The translations under genes and the position numbers were made by a program. The notes under the pieces were generated by a model, which saw only the letters and a program-made list of their open reading frames with translations, ran no database searches and was not told where the DNA came from. Shown piece after piece: positions 57,601 through 61,645 of a stretch of DNA of 64,000 nt. This DNA comes from Heliopora coerulea (lineage: Eukaryota > Cnidaria > Anthozoa > Scleralcyonacea > Helioporidae). The stretch covers positions 2,239,001 to 2,303,000 of the forward strand of contig JASJOG010000018.1 of the NCBI GenBank assembly GCA_030142905.1, given 5' to 3'. Numbering within the stretch: the stretch's first letter is position 1; each line of letters begins with the position of its first letter.

Positions 57601-59727
57601 CTTCGTTTGTACTGTTCAGGCTGGCGTAGACATTGTGTTTAGGAATGTAACTCGCAGACATTCGTCAAATGTAACGAAATGTCCTTCGGGCTATTAATCC
57701 GAAACATCCCCACCTAATTAAAGCTTGTTTTGACAGAGTAATGTTCTATCTCTCTTTATCCTTTGTATTAAGTCAATTTCTATTGAGAACTATATGCTGC
57801 ACGTGTGTTCGTTGTTAGTACAAAAAAATTTGAATCTTCTGAAGGCCTTTGACTAGTAGTAATCGTATAGCTCAGCCTGCAAATTAAACTGATAACAGAA
57901 GTTGAGGGGTTTGAATTCCGTATGTGTGTGTCAAAAATACCTAACCAAGTATTTATAGTTACGTTTATATTGCTCTTTTAATGTTATTGTTAGCGAAACT
58001 GCTAAACAAGTCCTTTTTTTTTAGGGACGATTGCCTCCAGAAGAACTGCTAGCAAAATATAATTTGCCTCAATACGTTAACATCGTTAGAGCGGTCAGGT
58101 CTGTAAAAGCTTTACTGAGAGGAAAAAAAGATTAAATACGAACAGGCGATCGTTGGGAAGAACTATGCACGTAAATTAATTTTACCGTCAAATCCCGTCG
58201 CGTCTGCTCGGAATTTCTTGACTTTTAAGACGAGAAATTCAACTCACCTTCGCTCTAAGTCTGCAGTTAAAGAAACAAAAGATTGAGATTTCTCGAAAGT
58301 TTCCTTTCCATAGCTGGAGAAGAGGGTTACTCTATGCTCTTATCTCACAAATTTATCGCGCCATAAATTAGTACACTTATTGCTCAGTGTAACACCAACT
58401 TTCTTTCCACCGTGCATGGGACATAATCTCTGTATTGCTATTTGTTCAACCCACTGCCTAACACATGTCGATGTTAGAAAAATATTGACATGTGTGCGGA
58501 GTATAAGCTTTGTACAGGCGAAGAATTAAATTAACCCACTCCGCAACCAAACGGGAATAAGATATCGAAAAGAAATTAGAAAATTTTACTTTTTAAACCC
58601 AAGACGTATGAATTGGGTCTTGGATGTCGGAAAGTTTCTGCTGCCGCTCGAAGGCATTAAGTTGGTTTCCTCTTGTTGTCATTTTTAGTGCGAACTCTAC
58701 AAAAGTGTTCTTCAGGAATTTTTTTTGCCAACAAGTGAAATTTCTTGTCGATTCGCTTTGCATGGAAAATGGGTGCCTGTTCGAGAGGGGCTTAACTTTA
58801 ACGAAGTTTTATCCTCAGTTAGTCGCACGATCAACACAATAGACAAGCTGTGTATCACAATTGCTTCATCACTGTATTGCTTACTCTAGTGACCTCAAAT
58901 GCTTTTCTTTGAATTTTTAGAACTGGCAACCTGTTACTTTTGAACGAGATGCTTGAGAAACATGAGGTTGAGTATTATGGGCATTTTTATCATTAACAAA
59001 ATTATGTTGAATCATGACGTCTCTATTTCAAGAAATAACAACTGTTGCAGCTCATCGACTGATGTGCATTAAAGTTATGTATTTGGAGCTTGGAGTTACG
59101 GGAGACGAAACGCGAACGTTCTTCAAGCTCAAATCCTCAACCCGAATTCATGTATTAAATATTTATTAACAGATAGCGAGGTCCAACCGGGAAAATATAT
59201 GCCTAAGGTTTCGTACAGACCGAGAGGCGTAGGAAAGTTTCTGTTAAAAAACGGAAGTCAAATGCTTTCCAATACGGACCGAGCAAGCGAGGTTAATAAG
59301 GAATTTGTTATATGGCTTTTGGTTCATTTTCTTTTTCATTTTTCGTCGGTTGTCGCTATTTACCTTCCCTCGTAACTTGTTCGTGGTGGTATTACTTCTT
59401 GTTTTCACTATTTAAACATATATTATTTATCGTTTTATTCTCATTAGTTTATGGTTACTTACGCATATGGTTTAAATACGCGTAATATATCTGTCCATAT
59501 GTAAACTGTCTGTGTGGAATGTGGAACAGAAAACTCGGGCGAAGAGTGAACTCAGGTGAATTGAACTCTAAGAGACAAACTCATACGGGGAATTAAATCT
59601 CGATTGGGACTCAAATACTGTAATACGTGTTATGAATTTCTTCTCAGGCATTTCTCATTACCTATGGAGTTTTTTTGATACTGGAAAAATTGAAGCTAAT
59701 CACATATAGGAATCTTTTCAAAAAAGT
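14960..59727 (+). CDS. PCID2 (PCI domain-containing protein 2, Thp1 homologue), exons 1-16, 3' end beyond window
   Basis: Exons: 14960-14995, 25327-25368, 33221-33268, 33747-33820, 38937-39003, 39356-39396, 40714-40768, 46502-46605, 52220-52295, 52380-52474, 53303-53349, 53872-53932, 57004-57043, 58025-58098, 58921-58966, 59648-59727. They total 986 bases, stay in frame throughout, and all introns are GT-AG. The joined product follows animal PCID2 from [12 protein letters not shown] through [96 protein letters not shown] and [16 protein letters not shown]. About 328 of the ~400 residues usual for the family are present; the last ~70 (end of the PCI winged helix) are not found before 64000. 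PCID2 is the PCI subunit of TREX-2, working with GANP and SEM1 in mRNA export at the nuclear pore. Orthology is recognised by eye. Confidence 0.95.
15001..20100. other. PCID2 intron 1, left part, no assigned feature
   Basis: No exon, RNA gene or recognisable transposon protein seen. The longest ORF (18546-19100 plus, 184 codons) starts in a T-rich hydrophobic stretch and has no motif I know. It could be a remnant of an unknown element; chance is equally possible. Confidence 0.4.
20104..20173. repeat. Inverted repeat, 19-bp arms
   Basis: Arms 20104-20122 (ATAACCAATAAGATTAAAA) and 20155-20173 pair with one mismatch around a 32-base AT-rich loop. Confidence 0.75.
20864..21735 (+). pseudogene. 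BEL/Pao gag (coiled coil plus DUF1759-like domain)
   Basis: The first segment (20864-21163) is a charged coiled coil rich in Glu, Lys and Arg. The second (21202-21732) reads [20 protein letters not shown] and [20 protein letters not shown], then [17 protein letters not shown] [20 protein letters not shown]. This is the gag domain of BEL/Pao elements. A stop at 21733 cuts it before the zinc knuckle, and the two segments are in different frames. Confidence 0.88.
21736..22140 (+). pseudogene. BEL/Pao zinc knuckle and inactivated aspartic protease
   Basis: Translation gives [20 protein letters not shown], a CCHC knuckle (C-x2-C-x4-H-x4-C). Downstream is [18 protein letters not shown], where the retropepsin DTG active site has become ATG, immediately followed by a stop codon (near 22023) and [10 protein letters not shown]. 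The protease is thus doubly inactivated. Confidence 0.8.
22693..22860 (+). pseudogene. BEL/Pao reverse transcriptase fragment
   Basis: [20 protein letters not shown] followed by [17 protein letters not shown] matches the second and third RT blocks of BEL elements. It ends at a TA microsatellite. Confidence 0.7.
23055..23668 (-). pseudogene. PLE linker and GIY-YIG endonuclease
   Basis: The linker (23668-23360) includes [18 protein letters not shown] and a Cys pair in [11 protein letters not shown]. The endonuclease begins at [20 protein letters not shown], with [18 protein letters not shown] and the [16 protein letters not shown] region after it. This is the YIG-type nuclease that nicks DNA for PLE target-primed insertion. 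The Y-L-I/Y-V-G core looks intact, but the linker is in another frame. Confidence 0.85.
23860..24770 (-). pseudogene. PLE reverse transcriptase
   Basis: Open part 24468-23974: [50 protein letters not shown]. After a frameshift near 23985 the catalytic block follows as [16 protein letters not shown] (about 23965-23910), so the YLDD motif itself survives. A stop before the PKIHK block (near 24470) and the frameshift inactivate it. Confidence 0.88.
24820..24985 (+). mobile_element. Inverted partial copy of PLE sequence
   Basis: Opposite in strand to the PLE next to it. 24822-24852 (GTTAACTTTCACCCAGCGC) matches 23650-23680 in inverse, then it jumps to sequence matching 23268-23141 (AAGGGCATATCAGGTGAGC). 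This makes a foldback with an internal deletion, as seen around many PLE insertions. Confidence 0.8.
24992..25160 (+). repeat. Dispersed repeat shared with 31030-31195
   Basis: From AATACGCTAATTCGCGA to GTATTTTCCTCATGAATT the two loci agree closely over about 150 bases, including the internal CATATAAAG and GTCTTTAT-AC-TATAAAGAC motifs. Here it ends about 170 bases before PCID2 exon 2; the other copy runs into a CATA microsatellite. Confidence 0.8.
25327..25368 (+). CDS. PCID2 exon 2 (42-base microexon)
   Basis: Acceptor after CTATAATTTTAG, donor GCT|GTAAGT. Encodes [14 protein letters not shown], which fills exactly the 14-residue gap between exons 1 and 3 and keeps the conserved RDG. Confidence 0.85.
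25998..26553. mobile_element. MITE-like element with imperfect ~65-bp inverted ends
   Basis: The left end reads GTGAAGCCGAAAATGTGGG and later GGACGTCCG/GACCGCGCGG; the complement of the right end reads GTGAAACCAAAAAGGGCTG, then GGACGTCCGTTTCAGC and CGCGGTCAAC. A related shorter element is at 60012-60195. ORFs across it (26288-25971 and 26541-26257 minus) have no known domain. Confidence 0.6.
26560..28550. other. PCID2 intron 2, unassigned
   Basis: No gene, recognisable transposon or strong repeat seen, only AT-rich sequence with T/A homopolymer runs near 26805-26860. Confidence 0.5.
28555..28828. repeat. Foldback element with ~95-bp arms, followed by a second palindrome
   Basis: Arms 28560-28652 and 28675-28768 are inverted copies (left TCGACTTTAAGACCGAACCG, right CGGTTTGGTCTTAAAGTCGA). 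Because of this the two strands encode near-identical 80-residue ORFs, an artefact of the palindrome. A second perfect-looking palindrome, ATAATGTTC-TACATACA / TGTATGTA-GAACATTAT, follows at 28787-28828. Confidence 0.85.
28880..29350. repeat. Inverted repeat pair, ~80-bp arms
   Basis: 28880-28960 (GATGCAGGAGGACCTCTTCG, TTCACGATGTTCGCGATC) matches the complement of 29268-29345 (GATACAGGAGGTCCTCTTCG, TTCACGCTGTTTGCGATC). The ~300-base spacer is unassigned. Confidence 0.75.
29431..31060. repeat. Large palindromic element with ~380-bp outer and ~40-bp inner arms
   Basis: Outer arms: 29535-29945 and 30660-31045 are inverted copies; translating each outward gives matching peptides ([18 protein letters not shown] versus [17 protein letters not shown]). 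Inner arms: 30300-30340 (AGTTCACAGCACTTTGCTAA) and 30457-30498 (inverted). No coding function is inferred; the matching ORFs are shadows of the inversion. Confidence 0.85.
31196..31275. repeat. Microsatellite (CATA)n
   Basis: About 18 uninterrupted CATA units, then a degenerate TATACACACATGCATGCAT extension to about 31315. Confidence 0.97.
31361..31831. repeat. Nested palindromes: PLE-end arms around a spacerless 56-bp palindrome
   Basis: Three inverted layers. Outer: 31361-31398 and 31790-31831. Left inner: 31390-31469 and 31500-31580, both carrying the PLE terminal motif AACGTTT..GGGGCGACTGCCCCTTTG. Right inner: 31627-31683 and 31685-31740 (GTTGGTGAT...GACTGTTGGTGAC and its complement) with a single central base. 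The right arm is then repeated in tandem (47-base unit, 31694-31740 and 31741-31787). Confidence 0.9.
31860..32765. repeat. Foldback with ~280-bp arms plus a third direct copy (PLE terminal-repeat-like)
   Basis: Arms 32118-32395 and 32465-32752 are inverted copies (e.g. GCGCCTATTAAGTAACTTAT and its complement; CGGCGGCGAGATCATGAG and its complement). A partial direct copy is at 31979-32075, with AAGCTCTACACCTTGTATTG matching AAGCTCTACATCTTTGTATT at 32745-32770. TA tracts separate the copies. Each copy contains the ribozyme-like motif annotated at 32664-32712. Confidence 0.85.
32664..32712 (+). ncRNA. Candidate hammerhead ribozyme (short stem III type)
   Basis: CTGATGA (32672-32678) is followed by a TGC-GAAA-GCA hairpin (stem II with GNRA loop), then GAAA (32691-32694), a CACAGTGT stem III that could pair only as ACAC/GTGT with a one-base loop, and a GTA cleavage site. 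ACG after the site pairs with CGT before CTGATGA as stem I. Penelope-like elements are known to carry such short-stem-III hammerheads that may act as dimers. An inverted degenerate copy is at 32177-32218 and a direct copy lacking the CTGATGA box at 31981-32010. A T-T mismatch sits at the base of stem II. Structure drawn by eye. Confidence 0.5.
32838..32886 (+). repeat. PLE-like terminal motif
   Basis: ACTTTTTATTTTACATTTCGG followed by GGATTAATCCCTTCTTCAA parallels the PLE ends at 22945-22990 and 31385-31432 (ACTTTATT-CAACGTTTCGGGG...CCCCTTT-TCAAG). No coding part remains. Confidence 0.6.
33221..33268 (+). CDS. PCID2 exon 3
   Basis: Acceptor after TTTGACTTTCAG, donor CAG|GTATTT. Encodes [16 protein letters not shown], phase 0 at both ends. 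Confidence 0.93.
33747..33820 (+). CDS. PCID2 exon 4
   Basis: Acceptor after TTGTACAG, donor CAG|GTTTTT. Encodes [20 protein letters not shown] followed by AAHL plus two bases of an Arg codon. Confidence 0.95.
33830..34225. other. PCID2 intron 4 start, unassigned
   Basis: AT-rich, no recognised feature. Confidence 0.4.
34228..34402 (+). mobile_element. tRNA-derived SINE (family B), copy 1
   Basis: Lead sequence CTTAGGTCGCACA..TCGAA, then tRNA-like TCTTGGTAGCTCAGTGGTTA (A-box), CACCGGTCATCAGAAGG and a degraded B-box (GAATTTGGTCCC), then the family 3' part GGGCTCAGACATCGTTTTTC through GAACGTTCATCTATCATT. Other copies: 60640-60860, 61272-61170 (minus) and 61324-61497. Confidence 0.85.
34432..34548 (+). 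repeat. T-rich dispersed repeat Q, copy 1
   Basis: CTTCGTTCTTTGTTCTTTCG and TGTTTTTGCGTTCTCTC, then GGTGTCC and a terminal GTTTTAGGGTTAAA. Related copies: 53058-53183, 57310-57120 and 61141-61020 (the last two inverted). Here, as at 61 kb, it sits about 30 bases after a family B SINE in the same relative orientation. Confidence 0.7.
34955..35527 (-). pseudogene. Penelope-like element 3' end with GIY-YIG domain (second PLE family)
   Basis: The 162-codon ORF (35527-35039) has the GIY-YIG block [38 protein letters not shown], then [16 protein letters not shown] and [16 protein letters not shown]-like terminal motif (TTTCGACGTTTCGATGTCAT and CTGACATCATTATCAAG, 34990-35024) follows. It is a different family from the element at 22930-24800. 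RT is absent; the upstream side is replaced by another LINE fragment at about 35490. The tyrosine expected for the first half of the nuclease core is present (LYNFKC). Confidence 0.85.
35493..36002 (+). mobile_element. 3' end of a LINE with restriction-like endonuclease (R4/Dong-like), ending in (TAA)n
   Basis: The ORF 35493-35759 reads [37 protein letters not shown] and [18 protein letters not shown], the region of restriction-like-endonuclease LINEs where an RPD...D-type site is expected (the second D appears as G in IIGFAIP). Translation continues after a stop with [19 protein letters not shown] and [10 protein letters not shown], the usual end of this ORF. After a short 3' UTR the element ends at a (TAA)8-like tract (35975-36000). 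R4/Dong elements insert at TAA repeats, so clade and tail agree. Confidence 0.75.
36190..36632 (+). pseudogene. LINE fragment (segment between RT and endonuclease)
   Basis: ORF 36255-36629 begins [20 protein letters not shown], then [40 protein letters not shown], a segment typically placed after the RT and before the C-terminal endonuclease in restriction-like-endonuclease LINEs of invertebrates. Lying downstream of the 3' end at 36002, it must belong to a second insertion or a rearranged copy. A short TAATAATAAT run is at about 36218-36230. Confidence 0.7.
36640..37960 (+). mobile_element. Degenerate RT-containing retroelement, class uncertain
   Basis: Translation with many stops: [60 protein letters not shown] (catalytic YADD-like motif reduced to FAGD), [115 protein letters not shown]. 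The N-terminal half is RT-like; the C-terminal half has R-x-D followed by F-x-V-R-V-F, suggestive of a restriction-like nuclease fold. I recognise this layout as a common anthozoan element but cannot place it in a named clade. Confidence 0.65.
37971..38107 (+). mobile_element. tRNA-derived SINE (family A), copy 2
   Basis: Same structure as 14554-14690: TTAAGTTGGATAAA lead, GATAGCTCAACAGGAAGAGC A-box, GCAGACCGGTATCCCG, a weaker B-box (GAATTCAAACCC), and the shared tail ACATTTTTGAGTCGACTTCG then GCAGTGT. Inserted at the end of the degenerate RT element. Confidence 0.8.
38488..38530. repeat. (TTGG)n-like microsatellite
   Basis: Degenerate repeat of GGTTGGTTAGTTGGTTCGC type, about ten units. Confidence 0.8.
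38937..39003 (+). CDS. PCID2 exon 5
   Basis: Acceptor after TTGCTTTAG, donor CAA|GTATCC. Encodes [17 protein letters not shown] and AVVVQ after completing the split Arg codon. Confidence 0.95.
39080..39200. repeat. Degenerate CATCACATC-like repeat in intron 5
   Basis: Repeated ATCACATC, GACATCAC and CATGACAT words between exons 5 and 6. The period is irregular; weak. Confidence 0.4.
39356..39396 (+). CDS. PCID2 exon 6
   Basis: Acceptor after TTAATATTAAG, donor TTG|GTGGGT. Encodes [13 protein letters not shown] plus two bases of the Trp codon. Confidence 0.9.
40714..40768 (+). CDS. PCID2 exon 7
   Basis: Acceptor after ACCTTGTAG, donor AAT|GTAAGT. Completes the Trp codon and encodes [18 protein letters not shown]. 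Confidence 0.95.
40775..42765. other. PCID2 intron 7, left part, unassigned
   Basis: No recognised gene or element. A minus-strand 87-codon ORF (42626-42363) has no known motif. Confidence 0.4.
42768..43664 (+). mobile_element. LINE 3' end, same family as 575-3420
   Basis: Starts within the segment matching the YMGSSYN motif of the first copy (about 42780). ORF 42862-43092 gives [31 protein letters not shown] and [20 protein letters not shown], followed by degraded C-terminal sequence. The 3' UTR ends TTGTTGAGACTCGCGTCATT and AAATAAAGTTTTAC, aligning with the minus-strand end of the first copy. Immediately afterwards begins the CTAC microsatellite. Confidence 0.88.
43665..44085. repeat. Long microsatellite (CTAC)n, ~420 bp
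   Basis: About 100 units of CTAC/CCTA with scattered CTTC, CCAC and CATA variants towards the right end. It starts directly after the LINE tail. The Thr-Tyr-Leu-Pro-type ORF across it is a by-product of the repeat. Confidence 0.98.
44452..44725. repeat. Minisatellite, ~17-20-bp unit (CGGAGA...TCATTCTA)
   Basis: About fourteen diverged copies of a unit like CGGAGACGGCTCATTCTA. Copies on the left are the most alike, with 19 then 17 bases between CGGAGA words; copies to the right vary in length. Confidence 0.85.
45139..45276. mobile_element. 138-bp MITE with inverted ends AGAGCGTAT-CAC
   Basis: Left end AGAGCGTATTCACTCAG; complement of right end AGAGCGTATGCACATGAC. Inside, CATGTTGGTGTACC and GGAACACCAACATG also pair. 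This end sequence with a GTTGGTGT core is a widespread animal MITE type. No clear target duplication. Confidence 0.7.
45847..46330. mobile_element. MITE-like element rich in CCAACATTT/AAATGTTGG motifs
   Basis: Left end GTTCAAACGCCTCCAAC and complement of right end GTTTAAACGCTCACAAC form imperfect inverted ends. At least a dozen CAACATTT or AAATGTTG words occur between them in both orientations. Non-coding. Confidence 0.6.
46502..46605 (+). CDS. PCID2 exon 8
   Basis: Acceptor after TTCAATAACAG, donor CAG|GTATCT. Encodes [20 protein letters not shown] then [14 protein letters not shown]. Confidence 0.96.
46800..47486. mobile_element. pogo/Tigger-like non-autonomous DNA transposon, TA duplication
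   Basis: Left end TCGTAGAACCCCGCTAACTC followed by GAACT; complement of right end CAGTAGAACCCCACAAACTC followed by GAACT. TA flanks both sides (46798-46799 and 47487-47488), as for Tc1/mariner-superfamily insertion. No transposase is recognisable inside. Confidence 0.8.
48165..48576 (-). pseudogene. PLE C-terminal region (linker and decayed GIY-YIG)
   Basis: [20 protein letters not shown] and [20 protein letters not shown], then [14 protein letters not shown], where a CPGCNxxYVGKT-type nuclease core would be expected. The first Cys of the pair and the YVG are lost, so the nuclease is inactive. The preceding segment (48576-48435) is in another frame. Confidence 0.65.
48831..49050 (-). pseudogene. 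PLE reverse transcriptase fragment
   Basis: [20 protein letters not shown] followed by [15 protein letters not shown] is the conserved QxDGxxMGSxLGPxxANxxL block of Penelope-type RT. The YLDD block that should follow is not readable; the frame is lost below 48831. Confidence 0.8.
49615..50140 (+). mobile_element. LTR-like arm, left copy of an inverted pair
   Basis: Begins TGTTACGTGATAATCGTCAC and ends near TTCTTGTTACATGTCAGTAA; contains a TATA box (GACTATATAAGCGCGACTCG, about 49845) and a TGTAATATAAGG stretch. An inverted copy of similar length is at 50941-51452. TG at the start and CA at the end of the full unit, with a promoter-like TATA, suggests LTR origin; a foldback DNA element is the alternative. 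Confidence 0.7.
50150..50927. mobile_element. MITE (Tc1/mariner-pogo type), TA duplication, at the palindrome centre
   Basis: Left end CCGTCCAACCTCCCTGAGCC; complement of right end CAGTGGAACCTCCATTAAAC followed by GACCACC. Both ends abut TA (50148-50149 and 50928-50929). AGGTGACCAC and GCGACCACTTT motifs repeat near each end. Non-coding, 778 bp. Confidence 0.75.
50941..51452 (-). mobile_element. LTR-like arm, right (inverted) copy
   Basis: Reverse complement of 49615-50140 with a few small indels: reads TGTTACGTGACAGTCGTCAC at its outer end and TTCTTGTTACACGTCAGTAA at its inner end on the minus strand, with the TATA region near 51225 diverged. Outer borders of both arms sit in TA repeats. 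Confidence 0.7.
51815..52142 (+). mobile_element. LINE 3' end (CR1/L2-like) with (TAA)n tail
   Basis: [20 protein letters not shown] followed by RKLLFF and a stop is the typical end of ORF2 (51840-51925). The 3' UTR has AGGGCCCCGCTGAAAATCAC and GTCGGGCACCCTGAC, then terminates in (TAA)n at 52119-52140. It lies 80 bases upstream of PCID2 exon 9. Confidence 0.8.
52220..52295 (+). CDS. PCID2 exon 9
   Basis: Acceptor after TTTTTGTAG, donor AAG|GTAAGC. Encodes [20 protein letters not shown] and KIYFK. Confidence 0.96.
52380..52474 (+). CDS. PCID2 exon 10
   Basis: Separated from exon 9 by only 84 bases. Acceptor after ATCATTTAG, donor CAG|GTGGGG. Encodes [20 protein letters not shown] through VTY; start of the PCI domain region. 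Confidence 0.95.
53058..53183 (+). repeat. T-rich dispersed repeat Q, copy 2
   Basis: Starts CCCTTTAAGGGTTGAA and ends CCCTTAAAGGATTAAAC; the T-rich centre TTGTTCTTTTATTGTTTTCG and the ATGTCCCGTGT segment match the 34432 copy. The two ends are near inverted copies of each other. Confidence 0.65.
53303..53349 (+). CDS. PCID2 exon 11
   Basis: Acceptor after GGATTTTTCAG, donor TAG|GTAAGT. Encodes [15 protein letters not shown]. Confidence 0.95.
53872..53932 (+). CDS. PCID2 exon 12
   Basis: Acceptor after GGTACTTTAG, donor GAG|GTATGC. Encodes [20 protein letters not shown]. Confidence 0.96.
53995..54600. mobile_element. Possible MITE with inverted ends (GCCGAAACACGCTG)
   Basis: Left GGCCGAAACACGCTGGGAAG, right complement AGACTGAAACACACTGTGCA; both continue with AGTCG and GTCGC-type words. 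The borders are approximate and no duplication was found. The minus-strand ORF 54514-54278 has no firm match. Confidence 0.4.
54610..56995. other. PCID2 intron 12, right part
   Basis: Contains a short GGGGAATATTAGA tandem (55160-55222) and a hairpin GATGAACCAAGGTGAA / TTCACCTTGGTTCAA (56270-56325). Otherwise nothing recognised. Confidence 0.5.
57004..57043 (+). CDS. PCID2 exon 13
   Basis: Acceptor after GGGTTTTTAG, donor GCT|GTAAGT. Encodes [13 protein letters not shown] after a split Arg codon. Confidence 0.94.
57120..57310 (-). repeat. T-rich dispersed repeat Q, copy 3
   Basis: On the minus strand: AACCCTTGAACGCCTGGATT, TTTGTTTTTGCTTTGTTCTC, GGTGTCCAATATGTCGGAAA. The longest copy, extending into CTGGTCCGCTTTAACGCC. 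Confidence 0.7.
58025..58098 (+). CDS. PCID2 exon 14
   Basis: Acceptor after TTTTTTTTTAG, donor CAG|GTCTGT (weak beyond the GT). Encodes [20 protein letters not shown] and VRAV. Confidence 0.94.
58921..58966 (+). CDS. PCID2 exon 15
   Basis: Acceptor after TTGAATTTTTAG, donor GAG|GTTGAG. Encodes [15 protein letters not shown] after a split Arg codon. Confidence 0.94.
59648..59727 (+). CDS. PCID2 exon 16
   Basis: Acceptor after TTTCTTCTCAG, donor AGT|GTAAGT. Encodes [20 protein letters not shown] then RNLFKK and two bases of a Val codon; the next exon was not found in the window. Confidence 0.95.
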
Positions 59728-60011
59728 GTAAGTAATTTGGTGAATGTTGTTTATAGAGTTAGATACAGATTCCTTGGCAAGAAAGAAAAGTTTGATGATA
59801 AATCGAATTAAAACACGATGACGACCGGCATCTTGAGTCGGTACCAAGACTATTCAGAAAAAATTCTACCTACCATCCAGATCTCGAAGTCGTATACAAG
59901 CAATATCGTGTGCGTTTCGTTTCGGTTCATCAAGTAATGTACTGGTCTACGTTTAACCTTTACCCATGAATGTACACTGTTGTAAGTGGAGGGCCGACTT
60001 CATTCAATGAT

Positions 60012-60195
60012 TTTGCTTGAAAGGGAAGCCAAAAATGGTGGACGTGAGGATCTTTTTGGACGTCAGTTTCAGCAGGCCCCGATGTGGTCATCAACGTTAA
60101 AAAAGTGACCAAATGACTCACTGCAAAGGAAAGTGAATCCGACAGTCGAAAAGGCCTTTATGCTCGCCCCTTTTGGCTTCCTTTTTTTGTTCGCA
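60012..60195. mobile_element. MITE-like element related to 25998-26553
   Basis: GAAAGGGAAGCCAAAAATGG at the left and complement AAAAAGGAAGCCAAAAGGGG at the right. The left part then follows the 26-kb element's end: GGACGTCAGTTTCAGCAGGC versus GGACGTCCGTTTCAGCCTCC. Confidence 0.6.
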
Positions 60196-60588
60196 ATCAG
60201 CCTTCCAGTATGATAGAGTTTAGTGGCTTTATTTCCTTACGCTTTTTAATAGCACTCAGGTGCTCCTCAGTTGAACCTCAAAATGGAGAGATGTTTCTCC
60301 ATTGTAGGTGGCACTGCAGCTACCACACTTGAGCAGGTAAGGGACATGTACATGTGCTGGCGCACTATCTGTAAAGATTGAAAAAATCTTCTGTACCCTG
60401 AAGAGGTTTGAATATTACTCGTAAAGATATATTAGGATCCGGATATGAGACGAGTTCTTTTCATTCTCCTCTTCAGCTGCAAAATATACTAAACCAAATA
60501 TAAAGTAAACAAAAAAAAGGGAAAAGCGAAGGCTGAAGGTTGCTTGTGGACATGACAGACCTTCACAAATGACTTAAATGATATTAAG

Positions 60589-60860
60589 ATGATAGTTGAA
60601 TGATCGTCAAGCCCTATACTCAGAAAAACGATTTCTGAGCCCCAGACGCTTAGGTCGCACATATATATCTAACTTGCACCTTGGCTGGCCATCTGAGTCT
60701 TGGTAGCTCAATGGTTAGAGCGTCTTACCGGTCATCAGAAGGTTGCGGGTTCGATCCCCGTCTGGGGCTCAGAAATCGTTTTTCTTAGTATAGGGCTTGA
60801 CGATCATTCAACTATCATTTTAAGATATTTTCAAGCTCTCGTACATCCAATATATAAACT
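60589..60860 (+). mobile_element. SINE family B copy 2 with ~60-bp terminal inverted repeats
   Basis: Left arm 60589-60648 is the inverse of right arm 60759-60819 (GATAGTTGAATGATCGTCAA ... CAGAAAAACGATTTCTGAGC). Between lies the tRNA-like head: GGTAGCTCAATGGTTAGAGC, TACCGGTCATCAGAAGG, GGGTTCGATCCCC with an intact B-box. It has the best-preserved A- and B-boxes in the window. Confidence 0.85.
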
Positions 60861-61019
60861 TTAAATGATATTCTTTCGCCCACGTATTAATTAGTCCCTC
60901 TACCCACGTTTGAGAGCGAATTGAATTGAACTTCTTACACAACAATGATGCTGGGAGGTTCACTGATACGCCCATGAACGAGAATTAAAGCGCCATTTAT
61001 GAAAAAGGAGATAGACCTT

Positions 61020-61141
61020 AGGTTTAACCGTTTAACACCCAGCATCCGATATAGTGGTAACCAAAAAACAAAAGAATGAATAAGAGGACAAAGCAAAAAC
61101 AAGGAGAGAAGAAAAAAAAATCCAGGCGTTAAAAGTTTGAT
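61020..61141 (-). repeat. T-rich dispersed repeat Q, copy 4
   Basis: Minus strand: TTTTAACGCCTGGATTTTTT, CTTGTTTTTGCTTTGTCCTC, then GGGTGTTAAACGGTTAAACC at the end. Follows the minus-strand SINE B at 61272-61170, as copy 1 follows its SINE. Confidence 0.7.
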
Positions 61142-61169
61142 ATTGAACCGACAGAGAAAATAAGAAATG

Positions 61170-61497
61170 AATGATAGATGAACAATCGTCCAACTCTTAA
61201 TCTCAGAAAAACGATTTCTGAGCCCCAGACGGAGATCTAACCTGCTACCTTCTGATGACCAGTGAGACGCTATATATCGCATTAATATCATTATTAATTT
61301 ATTAACATATCGTTGCTGTCGCGTAGGTCGCACATATGTCGAACTTGCTCCTTAGCTCGCCATCTGAGTCTTGGTTGATCAACGGTTCGAGCGTCTCACC
61401 GGTCATCAGAAGGTTGCGGATCTGATCCCCGTCTGGGGCTCAGAAATCGTTTTTCTGCGGACAGAACTCGACGATCTTCAAGATATCTCCAAGCTCC
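61170..61497. mobile_element. Inverted pair of family B SINEs (copies 3 and 4)
   Basis: A minus-strand copy (61272-61170, lacking its head) and a + strand copy (61324-61497, with TCTTGGTTGATCAACGGTTC A-box and GGATCTGATCCCC B-box, both mutated). They share CGTCTGGGGCTCAGAAATCG and GTTTTTCTG. The + copy ends CAAGATATCTCCAAGCTCCC, also seen after copy 2, and runs into the next microsatellite. Confidence 0.85.
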
Positions 61498-61507
61498 CAC
61501 ATTCCAA

Positions 61508-61608
61508 TATAGATAGATAGATAAGATAGATAGATAAGATAGATAGATAAGATAGATAGATAAGGTAGATAGATAAGGTAGATAGATAAGGTAGATAGAT
61601 AGATTAGA

Positions 61609-61645
<37 letters not shown>

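Noticed and set aside
60317..60344. Possible PCID2 exon between TTGTAG and CAG|GTAAGG
   Set aside because: In the required phase it contains a stop, and the other frames do not resemble the missing C-terminal part.
60700..60775. tRNA gene (good A- and B-boxes)
   Set aside because: The surrounding sequence recurs in at least three other places with the same tail, so it is a SINE head; the acceptor ends do not pair as in a tRNA.
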